64,000 bases of DNA from JAOUGY01 sp963792365 (GCA_963792365.1 CAWBVW010000009.1:1-64000), one strand, 5' to 3'. Counted from the stretch's first letter, positions 45,291 to 54,534 are shown. Translations and numbers: made by a program. The notes: a model not told the origin generated them from the letters alone.

Positions 45291-45668
45291 TCACATCGGA
45301 GCGAACAGGTCGACCGGGTTGTCGTCCGGGTCGAGGATCGTGGCATAGCGCTGCCCCCAAGGCGCATCGAATGGATCGACGTGGCCGCGGTAGCCCGCAT
45401 CGACCATGCGGGCAAAGGTCTCGTCGACCTCGGCAGCAGAATCACAGATGAACGCCAGGCCGATGCGGTGCCCTCCGGACGGTTGGGTCCACTCCGAGAA
45501 GCTCTGAATGACGTCGACGGTGTCGAACATGATCCGGATGCCGCCGGGCAACAACCCTTCGACATGGCCCTCTGCGACATCAGGAAGGTCGACTCCCAAC
45601 TTGCGATAGAAGGTCAGGGAAGCCGCCATGTCCGAGACGATCAATCCGAATGCATCAAAGGTCGCCAT
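45291..45668 (-). CDS. VOC-family (glyoxalase/bleomycin-resistance-like) protein
   Basis: This 125-residue beta-alpha-beta-beta-beta protein starts FDAFGLIVSDMAASLTFYRK and ends QRYATILDPDDNPVDLFAPM, the conserved VOC halves. Metal-ligand positions are less clear than in glyoxalase I, and the first-strand His is absent. It could bind or modify a small molecule. The downstream pth gene is on the same strand with a 47-bp gap. Confidence 0.78.
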   Translation of the reverse strand: MATFDAFGLIVSDMAASLTFYRKLGVDLPDVAEGHVEGLLPGGIRIMFDTVDVIQSFSEWTQPSGGHRIGLAFICDSAAEVDETFARMVDAGYRGHVDPFDAPWGQRYATILDPDDNPVDLFAPM

Positions 45669-45715
45669 GAGGTAGGACACTACGCCACGCCTGCTACAGA
45701 ATTGCGAGAACTAGA

Positions 45716-46291
45716 TCAGGCCGGCTGGCGATGCGCTGCCATCTCCTGGGCACGACGCGGATCGCCGAGCCACGTCTCCACCACGTCGGCAGCATCCTCG
45801 ACCTGGAGATCGACCTCGTTCCGCTCGGTGTTGGAGAACCGTTTCAACACGTATTCGGCAGGGTCTTGCCTACCCGGCGGGCGACCGACACCGATCTTGA
45901 GACGGGAGAACTCACAAGTCCCCAGCGACTTCTCGAGCGACTTCAGCCCGTTGTGCCCACCCGTTCCGCCGCCCTCCTGCAGCCGGAGTCGGCCGAAGGG
46001 AAGGTCGATGTCGTCGTGGAGCACAAGGAGATCATCGAGTCCGAGCTTGTAGTAGGCGAGCGCCGCCTTCACAGGCCCACCCGACTCGTTCATGTAGGAA
46101 ATCGGCGAGGCGAGCATCGTCCGCTGCCCGTCGATCCGCACCGTCGCGACTTCGCAACGGACACGAGCGGGGCCGCGTTTGAATCGGGCATCCCAGCGTT
46201 CGCCGAGCACGACGAGCACCTCCAGGCCGACGTTGTGACGCGTTCCTTCGTATTCGGCCCCCGGGTTTCGGAGGCCGACCACGAGTTTCAC
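45716..46291 (-). CDS. pth: Peptidyl-tRNA hydrolase
   Basis: This 191-residue esterase recycles peptidyl-tRNA. Key motifs are LVVGLRNPGAEYEGTRHNVG (with catalytic His), SPISYMNESGGPV (Asn), VLHDDIDLPFGRLRLQEGGG (catalytic Asp) and TGGHNGLKSLEKSLGTCEF. The GTG at 46291 is chosen because the family starts at the LVVGLRNPG strand; an upstream in-frame ATG lies inside the rplY tail. It follows rplY by 8 bases, the usual rplY-pth pairing. Confidence 0.92.
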   Translation of the reverse strand: MKLVVGLRNPGAEYEGTRHNVGLEVLVVLGERWDARFKRGPARVRCEVATVRIDGQRTMLASPISYMNESGGPVKAALAYYKLGLDDLLVLHDDIDLPFGRLRLQEGGGTGGHNGLKSLEKSLGTCEFSRLKIGVGRPPGRQDPAEYVLKRFSNTERNEVDLQVEDAADVVETWLGDPRRAQEMAAHRQPA

Positions 46292-46298
46292 GCCGTCG

Positions 46299-46967
46299 TC
46301 ACTCTCCCGAGTCTTCCTCAGCAGCCTCATCGGCAGCACCCTCTTCGGCGCCCTCTTCGCCCTCGGCGCCCTCTTCGCCTTCGAGGCCTTCCTCGGGCTC
46401 TTCTTCGACCACGGCACGAGGGATCGCGACGGTCGCAATCACCGTGTCAGGATCGTCGAGGAACTCCACACCCTCGATCGCGGAGAGCTCTTCGACGCGA
46501 ATTGAATCGCCGAGCTCCAGGGCGGACACATCCACCTCGATCGAGGAAGGAATCGCCATCGGCAACGCCGATACCAACAAGGTACCGGCCGACTGGGTCA
46601 GGACCCCGCCTTCGACGACTCCGGCCGGATCGCCCACGAGCTCGACATGGACGTCGGCTGTCGTGGCCTCGTCGAGCGAGATCCTCAAGAAGTCGACGTG
46701 GCGAATGGCGTTGCGAAACGGATGGCGCTCGATCACCTTCGGCATCGTGACGTGCTGCTCGGAGTCGGTCTCGAGCGTGATGATGGCGTTGCTTCCCGAA
46801 TGCTGGATGATCCCCATCAGGTCGTGGTGGTCGACCGACACGATGATCGGGTCGATACCGCGCCCGTAGATGATCCCCGGGACGCTGCCCTCACGACGAA
46901 GTCGCCGGGACTCGCGGCTCCCGGTGGCGCGACCCGTCTCGGCGCGCAACGTGATCTGGTCGGACAT
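46299..46967 (-). CDS. rplY: 50S ribosomal protein L25, CTC type with acidic tail
   Basis: This 222-residue protein of the long L25/TL5 (Ctc) form binds 5S rRNA. The N-terminal L25 domain has LRAETGRATGSRESRRLRRE, VPGIIYGRG and HVDFLRISLDEATTADVHVE. The TL5 C-terminal domain follows (SSIEVDVSALELGDSIRVEE). The last about 35 residues are almost only Glu, Gly and Ala, a highly acidic tail common in actinobacterial CTC proteins. It lies upstream of pth. Confidence 0.93.
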   Translation of the reverse strand: MSDQITLRAETGRATGSRESRRLRREGSVPGIIYGRGIDPIIVSVDHHDLMGIIQHSGSNAIITLETDSEQHVTMPKVIERHPFRNAIRHVDFLRISLDEATTADVHVELVGDPAGVVEGGVLTQSAGTLLVSALPMAIPSSIEVDVSALELGDSIRVEELSAIEGVEFLDDPDTVIATVAIPRAVVEEEPEEGLEGEEGAEGEEGAEEGAADEAAEEDSGE

Positions 46968-47012
46968 GACAGAAAACTCCTGGAAGGGGAAGGCAACTCA
47001 TTATGCCTGCAT

Positions 47013-47663
47013 TCACCTGGATGTGGCAAGGCGACGAATCCACCCGACCGAGGATTCCGCGACCTCCGCAATGAGCTCGACGGTGGATCGGCCCCTGACG
47101 CGCCACGAGTGGTCGGCCCCCGGGAGATTGACGACCTCGGCAGCCGGTAAGGAACGGACGTGATGGTCGAACAGCTCGGTCGTGGCGAGAGCGTCGCGAT
47201 CACCCTGAAAAAAGAGCATCGGAACCTCAATGCCCGGGAGGTGCTCGACGCGCAGGCGATCCGGCTTGCCTGCGGGATGGAGCGGATACGCGTACAACAC
47301 GACTCCCTCCATCTGCTCCCCCTCGGACGCGAGCATCGTCGCGATGCGGCCCCCCATCGACCGGCCGGCGAAGACCATCGACGTCCCGAACTCGCTCCGC
47401 GCCCACGCAGCCACATCGCGATGGCAGTCCATCAGCTTCGGCGCCCTGTCCGGAGCCTTCCGACCTGCCTCTGTGTAGGGATAGTTGAACGTCACCACCG
47501 TCAACTCGCGAGCCGCGAGTTGTTCAGAGAGCGATGTCATCATCCAGTGGTCCTGATTCGTCCCGGCTCCGTGCGCCAGCAACATCACCGGGCCGCCATG
47601 ACTCCGAATCCTCGATGTGACGGTTCCACCGGCCCACTCCACTGTGTGCGTGCGCACCTTCAT
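47013..47663 (-). CDS. Alpha/beta hydrolase of the KANL3/Tex30-like family
   Basis: This 216-residue hydrolase has VMLLAHGAGTNQDHWMMTSL, VVTFNYPYTEAGRKAPDRAP, the nucleophile elbow FAGRSMGGRIATMLAS, the acid in MLFFQGDRDALAT and the His in VNLPGADHSWRV. The pattern matches the KANL3/Tex30-like hydrolase family, whose bacterial substrate is unknown. Its ATG overlaps the stop of the preceding nuclease-family gene by 4 bases, placing it at the end of a five-gene operon. Confidence 0.82.
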   Translation of the reverse strand: MKVRTHTVEWAGGTVTSRIRSHGGPVMLLAHGAGTNQDHWMMTSLSEQLAARELTVVTFNYPYTEAGRKAPDRAPKLMDCHRDVAAWARSEFGTSMVFAGRSMGGRIATMLASEGEQMEGVVLYAYPLHPAGKPDRLRVEHLPGIEVPMLFFQGDRDALATTELFDHHVRSLPAAEVVNLPGADHSWRVRGRSTVELIAEVAESSVGWIRRLATSR

Positions 47664-48318
47664 GGTGTCGACGATAGGGCCAGGTCAACGACCAACGCCC
47701 GATGGTCGAGCCCGGCGATGCGGGAAACCCGGGCGGAAGTCACTTCGACAGCGCGGGTGAACACGTGATCGATGCGGAGGAGTGCCGGCCACGACGGATA
47801 CTGTGCCCAGGTCGCGGGGCGCGGACGCCTTGCCGGTCGGCAGAGTCGGCGACTCCGTCGGTGAGCCGCGAAGCCAACCGTCGGTACGCCGGCCACCACG
47901 GGGTGGCGTTCATGTCACCGACCAGCACACCGCGGCTCATCGTCGAGATCTGCGGTTCGAGCCCGTCGAGTTGGGCTCGACGGGCTCGAATCCCGGTCAG
48001 GCCATCGAGGGGATTAGCGAGATGAACCGAGAGGACGTCGATCGGACTGCCTTGGAGCTCGAGGCTCCCGCGGTAGCCGCCACGAAAGGCAAGATCGAAC
48101 GGCTCCGTGTGCATGGGTCGAACCGACACCAACGCCCGACCTTCGAAGTCGAGGGAGGGCGACACGGCCCCATGGTGAAAGCGCCGTTCGAGAATCCGGC
48201 CGGCGTCGGGTCCGACCTCCTGGGCGCAGACGACATCGGGGCGACACTCATCGAGGAACCTCTCCAGGTCCCGGGGCACCACGCGCCCGTTGTAGAGATT
48301 GACCGTGACGAGCCGCAT
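47660..48318 (-). pseudogene. Endonuclease/exonuclease/phosphatase (EEP) family protein, frameshifted
   Basis: The first frame has LVTVNLYNGRVVPRDLERFL, ECRPDVVCAQEVGPDAGRIL and RGVLVGDMNATPWWPAYRRL. The second carries PRPATWAQYPSWPALLRIDH, VFTRAVEVTSARVSRI and AGLDHRALVVDLAL. Adding one C near 47817 (GGCG to GGCCG) joins them, and the second frame's stop overlaps the hydrolase start as ATGA, so it is the genuine ending. The Glu (AQEVG), Asn (DMNATP) and His (LDHRALV) residues form the Mg/phosphodiesterase site. The product could cleave DNA, phosphoinositides or sphingolipid-like esters. Confidence 0.7.
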
Positions 48319-48332
48319 CGTCTCCTCGGGCT

Positions 48333-49082
48333 TCAAGCGGTCTGCGGGGGAAGCGTCTGGAGGGCGTCCTGGATCTCTTCGAGCCCGGCGAGGTACCCGT
48401 CGAGCTCGCGACGAAGTTGGCTGACGTCGTCGACGTGGCCCAGTTCGCCCGGCGCGGTGGACTCGAGGGCCAGTGATCCAACCTTGACGGCGAGAGTCTC
48501 GATGCCGGTCACGGTGGCAGCGGACCGGGAGAGGATCTCGGTTCGCCGGCGATCGACATCGTCGACCTCTTCCAGCTGCGCCTCCAGTTCTTGCGCGAGC
48601 CTGGTTCCAGGCCCGGCCGCTCTCGCCCGATCACGGATCGAACCCGCATCGACCACCCGAAGGAACCCTGCCGCCCGCTGCGCCCAGAGCAGCGAGTCGT
48701 ACAAGCGCTCGAGCGCATCGTTGACCCGAACCTTCATTCCGGCGAAGTTCTCCGTGTCGGAAAGCGACTCGACGGCGCCCTCGAATCGTTCCCTGGCTTC
48801 GAGACCGGACAGCATGTAGCGCCGGTGCTCGGCGTCGAGGGCACTCAAGTCCTTTTCGAAGTCAGGTGCGAGGAGAGACGAAATGAGCTTGGGGTCACGC
48901 AGGTGCAGCACGACGGATGTGAGCCAGGCCGCCAACGCCGATCCGACGACCCACGGCCAGCCGATACCGGTGGAGAGCCCCACGGCGGCCAACGCCCCGC
49001 CCGTGACCAGGCCGGCAGGAGATGTGGTGGCCTTGGCGAGAAGCCTGCCTCTCCGAACCCTGGCGTCGTGTCTGAGCGTCAT
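48333..49082 (-). CDS. Membrane-anchored helical protein of unknown function
   Basis: This 249-residue protein has a basic N-terminus, two transmembrane segments at about residues 24-60 (AGLVTGGALAAVGLSTGIGW, VVGSALAAWLTSVVLHL), and a long helical C-terminal part with predicted coiled coils (LAQELEAQLEEVDDVDRRRT, LRRELDGYLAGLEEIQDALQ). No family is recognised. It lies 2 bases after the VWA lipoprotein gene and is likely translated with it, so a role in a VWA-linked envelope complex is reasonable but unproven. Confidence 0.65.
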   Translation of the reverse strand: MTLRHDARVRRGRLLAKATTSPAGLVTGGALAAVGLSTGIGWPWVVGSALAAWLTSVVLHLRDPKLISSLLAPDFEKDLSALDAEHRRYMLSGLEARERFEGAVESLSDTENFAGMKVRVNDALERLYDSLLWAQRAAGFLRVVDAGSIRDRARAAGPGTRLAQELEAQLEEVDDVDRRRTEILSRSAATVTGIETLAVKVGSLALESTAPGELGHVDDVSQLRRELDGYLAGLEEIQDALQTLPPQTA

Positions 49083-49084
49083 GA

Positions 49085-50869
49085 TCAGAAGTTGGAGATC
49101 ACCTGTTGGAACACCGCACCGATCGTGCTCGGGTCGGTCGCCTGATACAGCCGGGCCTGGGAAGACTCGGCGATCTGACGGAGCGCGTCCACATCGGCGT
49201 CGGTGCCGTATGCCACGGGGAACACCCGGACGGGATCGCGCTCGTTCGAGGAGAGCTGCGTGAGCAGTGGATCGATGTTGCATCCGTCGTCGTAGTCGTC
49301 ACAGACGCCGTCGGACAGCAAGATCACGGCGTTGATCTTCGTCGTGTCGAAACTCTCGCGCACCGCGGTGACCGCCGCCGACGTGGAGTCGTACAGCCCT
49401 GTACCGCCGTCGGCCAGGAGGCCTCGCACGCTCGATTCGAGTTGAGACCGATTCTCGGACAGCGGGGCTATCGGCACCACCTCCAGCCAGTCCTGGTCCT
49501 CGCCGACGAGCCGGGTCGAGAAGGCCCATAGACCGACCTCGTCGGCGTCCTTGAATTCGTCGAGGCTTGCGAGAACGGCCTGTTTGGCGAGATCGAGCTT
49601 CGTGAAGCCGTTGCCACCGAGATCGGCCATCGAACCGGAGACATCGAGGAGCATCAGCACCCGCGCGGTCTTGCGATTCACCTCCCACGAATCGATGAGA
49701 GCGGCGAGCACCGCGGGCTCCGGGACCTGTAGCTCGGTTTCGGGCTGGGAAGGATCCAGCCCGTTTTCTCGGGTGATCGGATCGCCGATCGCAACCGACG
49801 GATTGCCGGGACGGAACCCGAACTCGAGCACCGAGGTCTGATTCTCGGGGTCGTCGACGACGAAGTCGACGAACATCTGGGCAGCCTCACGATCGACGTC
49901 ATCGACCCAGTCGGCGTCGAGGATGAAGGCGGGATTGTCGCTGAAGAGCGTGCCCTCCTCCGGGTAGATGGCGACCAACGGAACGTTCGGCGGCGCCGAG
50001 GCCTCGCCCGTGTCGGCGGGGTCACCTCGGTTGTAGGCGATCACGGACACCTCTTCGACCGCGACCGCAGACGCATAGGTCATCGGTCGTCCGCGCAGGT
50101 CCTCACGCAGCATGTTGTCGAGAAAGGTCAGCGTCGTGTCTCCGTAGTGCACCGTCGCCGCCTCGACACCTCTCACGAAGTCGATGACCTGCGGTGACTC
50201 GACCTGCTCCAGCGTGAGTGGCGCCGTCGATCCCGTGGCGGCCGAGTAGATCGCGATCGTCGCCGACAGGCCCGACGTGGAGAAGTTGGGGTTGGTCTTG
50301 CCGAGCTTGAAAGGTCCCCACTCGGGATGGCCGACAGCTCCCCATCCCTCGGGGTTCTGAGAGAGGTCGAGCACGTCCTGCCAGCCGATGTCAGCCTCGG
50401 GCCATCCGAGCGCCTCCGCCATCGGGCGCGGCATCGCAAGCACGAGCGGAGTGAGCATGATCCGTCGGAAGTCGCCCGTGATGGCCGGCAAACCCTGTTC
50501 GGCGAGCCGCTCGTTGACCACGGCACCCCATGCGGCCGATGCCGGGCTCCACAGAACCGGCGGCGGATCGGAGGTCTGATCTTCGGGCCATCCTTCGGCC
50601 AGCAGCGACGCACCACGTCCAGACGCAGTTCGGTAGATGCTCATGCCGACGCATTCGCCGTCGACCTCAGGACCGGTGGCGTTGAATTGCTCGGCTAGCG
50701 CGGTCAGCAGCGTCACCTTCTCAGAGGAAACGTGAGCCGGGATCTCCCGGCATCCATCAGGCACGTCGACGGGACCTGTGGTATCGCCGAACGTCGGCTC
50801 GTCGTTTCCGAACGGCAGACACGCCGACACCAACAAGGCCAAGATCGCCACCAACGCCCAACGTCTCAT
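49085..50869 (-). CDS. Lipoprotein with solute-binding domain fused to a von Willebrand factor A domain
   Basis: The protein has 594 residues. The signal peptide ends in lipobox LLVSAC. Residues about 40-370 form a periplasmic-binding-protein-like domain (LSQNPEGWGAVGHPEWGPFK and NFSTSGLSATIAIYSAATGS). Residues 390-594 are a VWA domain with the metal-ion-dependent adhesion site LMLLDVSGSMADLGG, Thr in DGGTGLYDSTSAA, and Asp in AVILLSDGVCDDYDD. GGGAGGAC precedes ATG 50869, which overlaps the upstream stop (ATGA). The fusion suggests ligand sensing or surface scaffolding; the ligand is unknown. There are no ABC permease genes nearby. Confidence 0.8.
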   Translation of the reverse strand: MRRWALVAILALLVSACLPFGNDEPTFGDTTGPVDVPDGCREIPAHVSSEKVTLLTALAEQFNATGPEVDGECVGMSIYRTASGRGASLLAEGWPEDQTSDPPPVLWSPASAAWGAVVNERLAEQGLPAITGDFRRIMLTPLVLAMPRPMAEALGWPEADIGWQDVLDLSQNPEGWGAVGHPEWGPFKLGKTNPNFSTSGLSATIAIYSAATGSTAPLTLEQVESPQVIDFVRGVEAATVHYGDTTLTFLDNMLREDLRGRPMTYASAVAVEEVSVIAYNRGDPADTGEASAPPNVPLVAIYPEEGTLFSDNPAFILDADWVDDVDREAAQMFVDFVVDDPENQTSVLEFGFRPGNPSVAIGDPITRENGLDPSQPETELQVPEPAVLAALIDSWEVNRKTARVLMLLDVSGSMADLGGNGFTKLDLAKQAVLASLDEFKDADEVGLWAFSTRLVGEDQDWLEVVPIAPLSENRSQLESSVRGLLADGGTGLYDSTSAAVTAVRESFDTTKINAVILLSDGVCDDYDDGCNIDPLLTQLSSNERDPVRVFPVAYGTDADVDALRQIAESSQARLYQATDPSTIGAVFQQVISNF

Positions 50870-51822
50870 CGAATGTCCTCCCATGCCGATATCAGTGTGG
50901 CACGAGTGGCATCATCCGGGGAAGGGCTCTTGTCCCCGGGGGTTCCGAGCCCGTCGGGCAGCGAACCAACGACCCCACCCGCCGGCCGGACGCCGGCGGA
51001 GGTGAATCGACGAGCACCTTCCTCGCTCATCAGGGTTTCGATCAACCCGTCGCTGCCACGGCCGGTGCCCACCGCCACATACTCCATCCACGGACCGAGC
51101 TCCGGATAGCCGATCTCGAAGCGGCCTCCCCGGTTGATGGCATTCTGGAACTGGCCTGCCACCGACACCTCGGTCGTCAGGACGACATCGGCGCGCGAAT
51201 CGCCGAATGCGACGAGATCACTCATGAGCTGGGCGTCATCACGTCCCACCGTGCGGAGCGCTGCAGCCAATGAGCCCCCATTTGCGCCGAGGGCGGGCTC
51301 GAACATGGACCATGCCAACATGCCGGCCTCGGATCTCGTGGGGTCGACGAGACCGAGTTTGAAGTCACCCCACGACGAGTTCCCACCGAGGTCCGGCCAG
51401 GTCGAACCGAGTGAAGACGCCACGCAGGCCACGTCGACGTTGTCACCGCATGCAAGCTCGAGCACTTGCCACCGGGTTCTCCAACCCGCAACCACGATGG
51501 GGCTCTCGACGACCACCGGGCCGATCTCGGTACCCGCCTCGAAGTCGGCAGAAGGACCCAAGGTCACTCCTCGCTCTGGAAGCTGATCTCCCGGCGACCA
51601 ACGCTCGAAGGCGATCCCCAGTTCAGATGCCACCTGTTCGCAGGCAACCTCGAGCGCCGGAACACACGCCAGGACCAGATCGGAGTCGACCTCGACGGGA
51701 GACGATTCGGCGGTGGTGTCGTCGGATGGCTGGTCGGAAGCCGGGCGCGACACGATCCATCCGGCAAGCAGGATGCCGCCGCCCACGACGAGCGCTACGA
51801 GTGCGGCTCTCCAACCGCTCAC
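50866..51822 (-). CDS. Membrane-anchored solute-binding-protein-like protein
   Basis: This 318-residue protein has an N-terminal transmembrane anchor (ALVALVVGGGILLAGWIV), an Asp/Ser-rich linker, and a binding-protein-like domain. NSSWGDFKLGLVDPTRSEAG mirrors EWGPFKLGKTNP in the adjacent VWA lipoprotein, so the two proteins share a fold and probably a duplication origin. It starts at GTG 51822 and is the first gene of the five-gene operon. Binding of a ligand without an ABC transporter suggests a sensory or structural role. Confidence 0.68.
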   Translation of the reverse strand: MSGWRAALVALVVGGGILLAGWIVSRPASDQPSDDTTAESSPVEVDSDLVLACVPALEVACEQVASELGIAFERWSPGDQLPERGVTLGPSADFEAGTEIGPVVVESPIVVAGWRTRWQVLELACGDNVDVACVASSLGSTWPDLGGNSSWGDFKLGLVDPTRSEAGMLAWSMFEPALGANGGSLAAALRTVGRDDAQLMSDLVAFGDSRADVVLTTEVSVAGQFQNAINRGGRFEIGYPELGPWMEYVAVGTGRGSDGLIETLMSEEGARRFTSAGVRPAGGVVGSLPDGLGTPGDKSPSPDDATRATLISAWEDIR

Positions 51823-51869
51823 CTGGCAATCACGATCCGATGCTACCGGCAGGGGTACCCTCTTACTAC

Positions 51870-52580
51870 ATGAGGGTGATCGTCTTCCCCAGCCCCGATG
51901 CCCTGGCCGCGGGCGCAACTGCCGCCATCGCGACCGCCATCAAGGGATCGGACCGCCCCCGCGTGACGATGGGTCTGGCCGGAGGATCGACGCCGAGATC
52001 GACATACGAGCAGCTCCGGTGGGCTGCGGTTCCCTGGGAAACGGTGGACCTCTGGTTGTCGGACGAGCGCTGGGTGCCTCACGATCATGAGGACTCGAAC
52101 GGGCGGATGGTCTCCGAAGCCCTCGTGGACCACATCGACGCCCGCTTCTTTCGGCCGCGATGGTCCGAGTACCTCACGGCTGCGGACTCTGCGGCCTATT
52201 ACGAGGCAGATCTCCGTCGAATCGTGCCTGATGGGGCAGCTGATGTCGTGCTGCTCGGGTTGGGTGCCGACGGTCACACAGCCTCGCTCTTCCCAGAGAC
52301 CGAGGCATTGGGTGAGAAAACGCGATGGTTCATTCACAACGAGGTCCCCCAACTCAACACCTGGCGGCTGACTGCCACGGCGACGATGATCCAACGGGCA
52401 GCACTCGCCTTGATGCTCACTGCCGGCGAGTCGAAAGCTGATGCGGTCGCCGTTGCGCTCGAAGGGCCCGATGGGTCCATACCTGCTCAACTGCTGCGTC
52501 ACGCCCACGGCGAAGTGGTGTGGATGATCGACGAGGCCGCTGCCTCCAAGCTGTCGACCACCCATCTGGAACGCGTCTAG
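51870..52580 (+). CDS. pgl: 6-phosphogluconolactonase
   Basis: This 236-residue enzyme of the oxidative pentose-phosphate pathway shows VTMGLAGGSTPRSTYEQLRW, WLSDERWVPHDHEDSNGRMV and LLGLGADGHTASLFPETEAL, the three conserved motifs of the DevB/SOL group. It hydrolyses 6-phosphogluconolactone in the cytosol. There is no zwf or gnd gene next to it, so it stands alone here. The start codon follows TACTAC closely, consistent with a leaderless or very short leader. Confidence 0.9.
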   Translation: MRVIVFPSPDALAAGATAAIATAIKGSDRPRVTMGLAGGSTPRSTYEQLRWAAVPWETVDLWLSDERWVPHDHEDSNGRMVSEALVDHIDARFFRPRWSEYLTAADSAAYYEADLRRIVPDGAADVVLLGLGADGHTASLFPETEALGEKTRWFIHNEVPQLNTWRLTATATMIQRAALALMLTAGESKADAVAVALEGPDGSIPAQLLRHAHGEVVWMIDEAAASKLSTTHLERV

Positions 52581-52712
52581 GTCGCTACGGGGCGCCGCGC
52601 CAGTGCGGTATCTCACCACGGCCATCGCGAGAGGTCACAGAGGTCCATCGGCCGGACGTGGCGCCGAGGCGCGTATCTCACAGTTTCCACCGCTTCGTAC
52701 ACTCGTCCAGGG

Positions 52713-53552
52713 ATGATGAAGATCGCATTGACCGTTGCCGCACTCTTGATTGCGGCGTGCTCGGAGGCATCGACGGCGAGTCCTGCGACCAACAACACCC
52801 CGCCTTCCTCCACGTCCTCGACGGTGCCGCGAGGCGACCTGGTGCCGACGTCGGGTTCGAGCGTCGAGATGTTCGCTCCTCCCGAAATCGGGGCCTGGCC
52901 CGTGGTGGTGACTGTTCACGGCGGTGCCTGGGTGTCCGGCGACCCGGCCCAGATGGCTCCTCTGGCAGCCGACCTCGCATCGCGGGACATGGTGGTGTTC
53001 AACATCACGTATCGGGCCATGGACGAGGGTGGACGCTTCCCCGACATCGTCGAGGACGTGGCGTGCGGGATCGTCGCAGCGCGCGAGGCAGCCGACCAAT
53101 ACAGCACAACACCCGACGACCTGTGGGTGGTCGCCCACTCCGCAGGGGCCCAGCTGGCCGCCCTCGTCGTGTTGGGGCACGAGACTTTCCCTTGCGCCAG
53201 CGTCGAAACCCCGCCGGTCCGAGGCTTTGTCGGCCTGGCCGGACCCTATGACGTGACCCGGATCGCGATCCTGAGCACGTTGTTCGGCGCCACACTCGAT
53301 GAGGCGCCGGACCTGTGGGCCGAAGGCAACCCGCGCACCTACGTCGACACTGCGCCGGAAGATCTGCGTCTGCTCCTCGTGCACGGGGATGCCGACGAAG
53401 TGGTTCCGATCTCGTTCTCAACCGATCTCGGTTCGGATCTCGAGACTGCCGGCCGTGATGTCCGGTTGATCACACTCCCGGGAGCCACCCACTCCGATGT
53501 TCGGGACCCCGGGGTGGTCGGAGAGCTCATCGCCGACTTCATCGAGGGCTGA
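52713..53552 (+). CDS. Lipoprotein alpha/beta hydrolase (BD-FAE/esterase-like)
   Basis: This 279-residue protein has a signal peptide with lipobox LLIAAC (Cys16), a Ser/Thr-rich linker and an esterase domain. It shows VVVTVHGGAWVSGDPAQMAP (oxyanion hole), the nucleophile elbow WVVAHSAGAQLAALVVLG, LLLVHGDADEVVPISF (acid) and LPGATHSDVRDPG (His). The HGGxW and HSAGA motifs fit the BD-FAE/kynurenine-formamidase-like group, here exported to the outer face. The substrate is unknown. Confidence 0.82.
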   Translation: MMKIALTVAALLIAACSEASTASPATNNTPPSSTSSTVPRGDLVPTSGSSVEMFAPPEIGAWPVVVTVHGGAWVSGDPAQMAPLAADLASRDMVVFNITYRAMDEGGRFPDIVEDVACGIVAAREAADQYSTTPDDLWVVAHSAGAQLAALVVLGHETFPCASVETPPVRGFVGLAGPYDVTRIAILSTLFGATLDEAPDLWAEGNPRTYVDTAPEDLRLLLVHGDADEVVPISFSTDLGSDLETAGRDVRLITLPGATHSDVRDPGVVGELIADFIEG

Positions 53553-53565
53553 CCAGCGGGCGGTG

Positions 53566-54450
53566 TCAGAACGACTCGAACCCTCGCACCGACAGCCGTG
53601 GACCCCTGCGTGGAGGCCCCCCGGCGGCCTCGAGGATGCGCACCACGCGCGCCCGATGTGGACGGAAGGGCTCGAGCAGTTCGAGCATGCGCTCGTCGGT
53701 GCCCTGCGCTTCCCCGGCGAGCTGCCAGGCCACGATGTTCTTGAGGTGATAGTCGCCGACCGATACTGCGTCGGCGTGACCGTGGCTGATCACCAGCGTC
53801 TCATTGACGGTCCACTCCCCCACACCGCGAATTCGAGCGAGGTATCGCACGGCGGTTGCGACGTCGACATCTGCGAGCCGATCGACCCGGTTCGCGTCCA
53901 CCGCCAGACGACGGAGCGTATCCGCACGCCTCTTCTCGATGCCGAGATCGTGGTAATCGTGATACGCACTCTCGGCCATCCGTTCAGGGTCGGGCGGCAG
54001 CCAGAGTGTCTCGTGTGGTCCGGGTGCCGGCTCAGAGAAACGCCGCGTGATTCCCCGCAGGCCAGAGGCAGCCTCCTTGCCCGTGACCTTCTGACCGACC
54101 ACCGCATACACCGCGGCCTCGAACACCAGACTGGTTCGCCCGAGCCGCTGTCCCGGTCGCCTCCTCTGCAACGCAGCGACCGTCGGATGATCGGACGTCC
54201 ACGAGTGCCCGAGGTCGGTCACCCCCACCATTTCGGCAGCCTTGTCGAGGGCCCACTCGGCACCGCAGCCCCATGCCTCGACGGCAACGGCATCGCGATC
54301 TCTCCAGATCCTGACGGTGACAGGCCCGGCGGGTGTCCGCATCGCCTTCCACCAACCAAGCTCGTTGCGGGCCGCCCATGCCAGGCCAAGCGGTCGAACG
54401 GTCCGCCGCAGATCGAGCGGACCCTCGATCTGCACGTGTCTCATGGGCAT
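53566..54450 (-). CDS. HhH-GPD DNA glycosylase (3-methyladenine glycosylase 2, AlkA-like)
   Basis: This 294-residue base-excision-repair enzyme has a helix-hairpin-helix motif IRGVGEWTVNETLVISHGHA with the catalytic Asp in DAVSVGDYHLKN. An AlkA-like N-terminal part (VTVRIWRDRDAVAVEAWGCG) and LVFEAAVYAVVGQKVTGKEA precede it. It lacks the four-Cys iron-sulfur cluster of EndoIII/MutY, which supports AlkA-type alkylated-base specificity. It is convergent with the hydrolase gene. Confidence 0.85.
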   Translation of the reverse strand: MPMRHVQIEGPLDLRRTVRPLGLAWAARNELGWWKAMRTPAGPVTVRIWRDRDAVAVEAWGCGAEWALDKAAEMVGVTDLGHSWTSDHPTVAALQRRRPGQRLGRTSLVFEAAVYAVVGQKVTGKEAASGLRGITRRFSEPAPGPHETLWLPPDPERMAESAYHDYHDLGIEKRRADTLRRLAVDANRVDRLADVDVATAVRYLARIRGVGEWTVNETLVISHGHADAVSVGDYHLKNIVAWQLAGEAQGTDERMLELLEPFRPHRARVVRILEAAGGPPRRGPRLSVRGFESF

Positions 54451-54534
54451 CGGAGAAACCTACCTCGTCCTCGATGCTCGGCGACGCCGGACCAACCGCA
54501 GCTCCAACCACGCCAGTCGACACCATCGGCGGTG

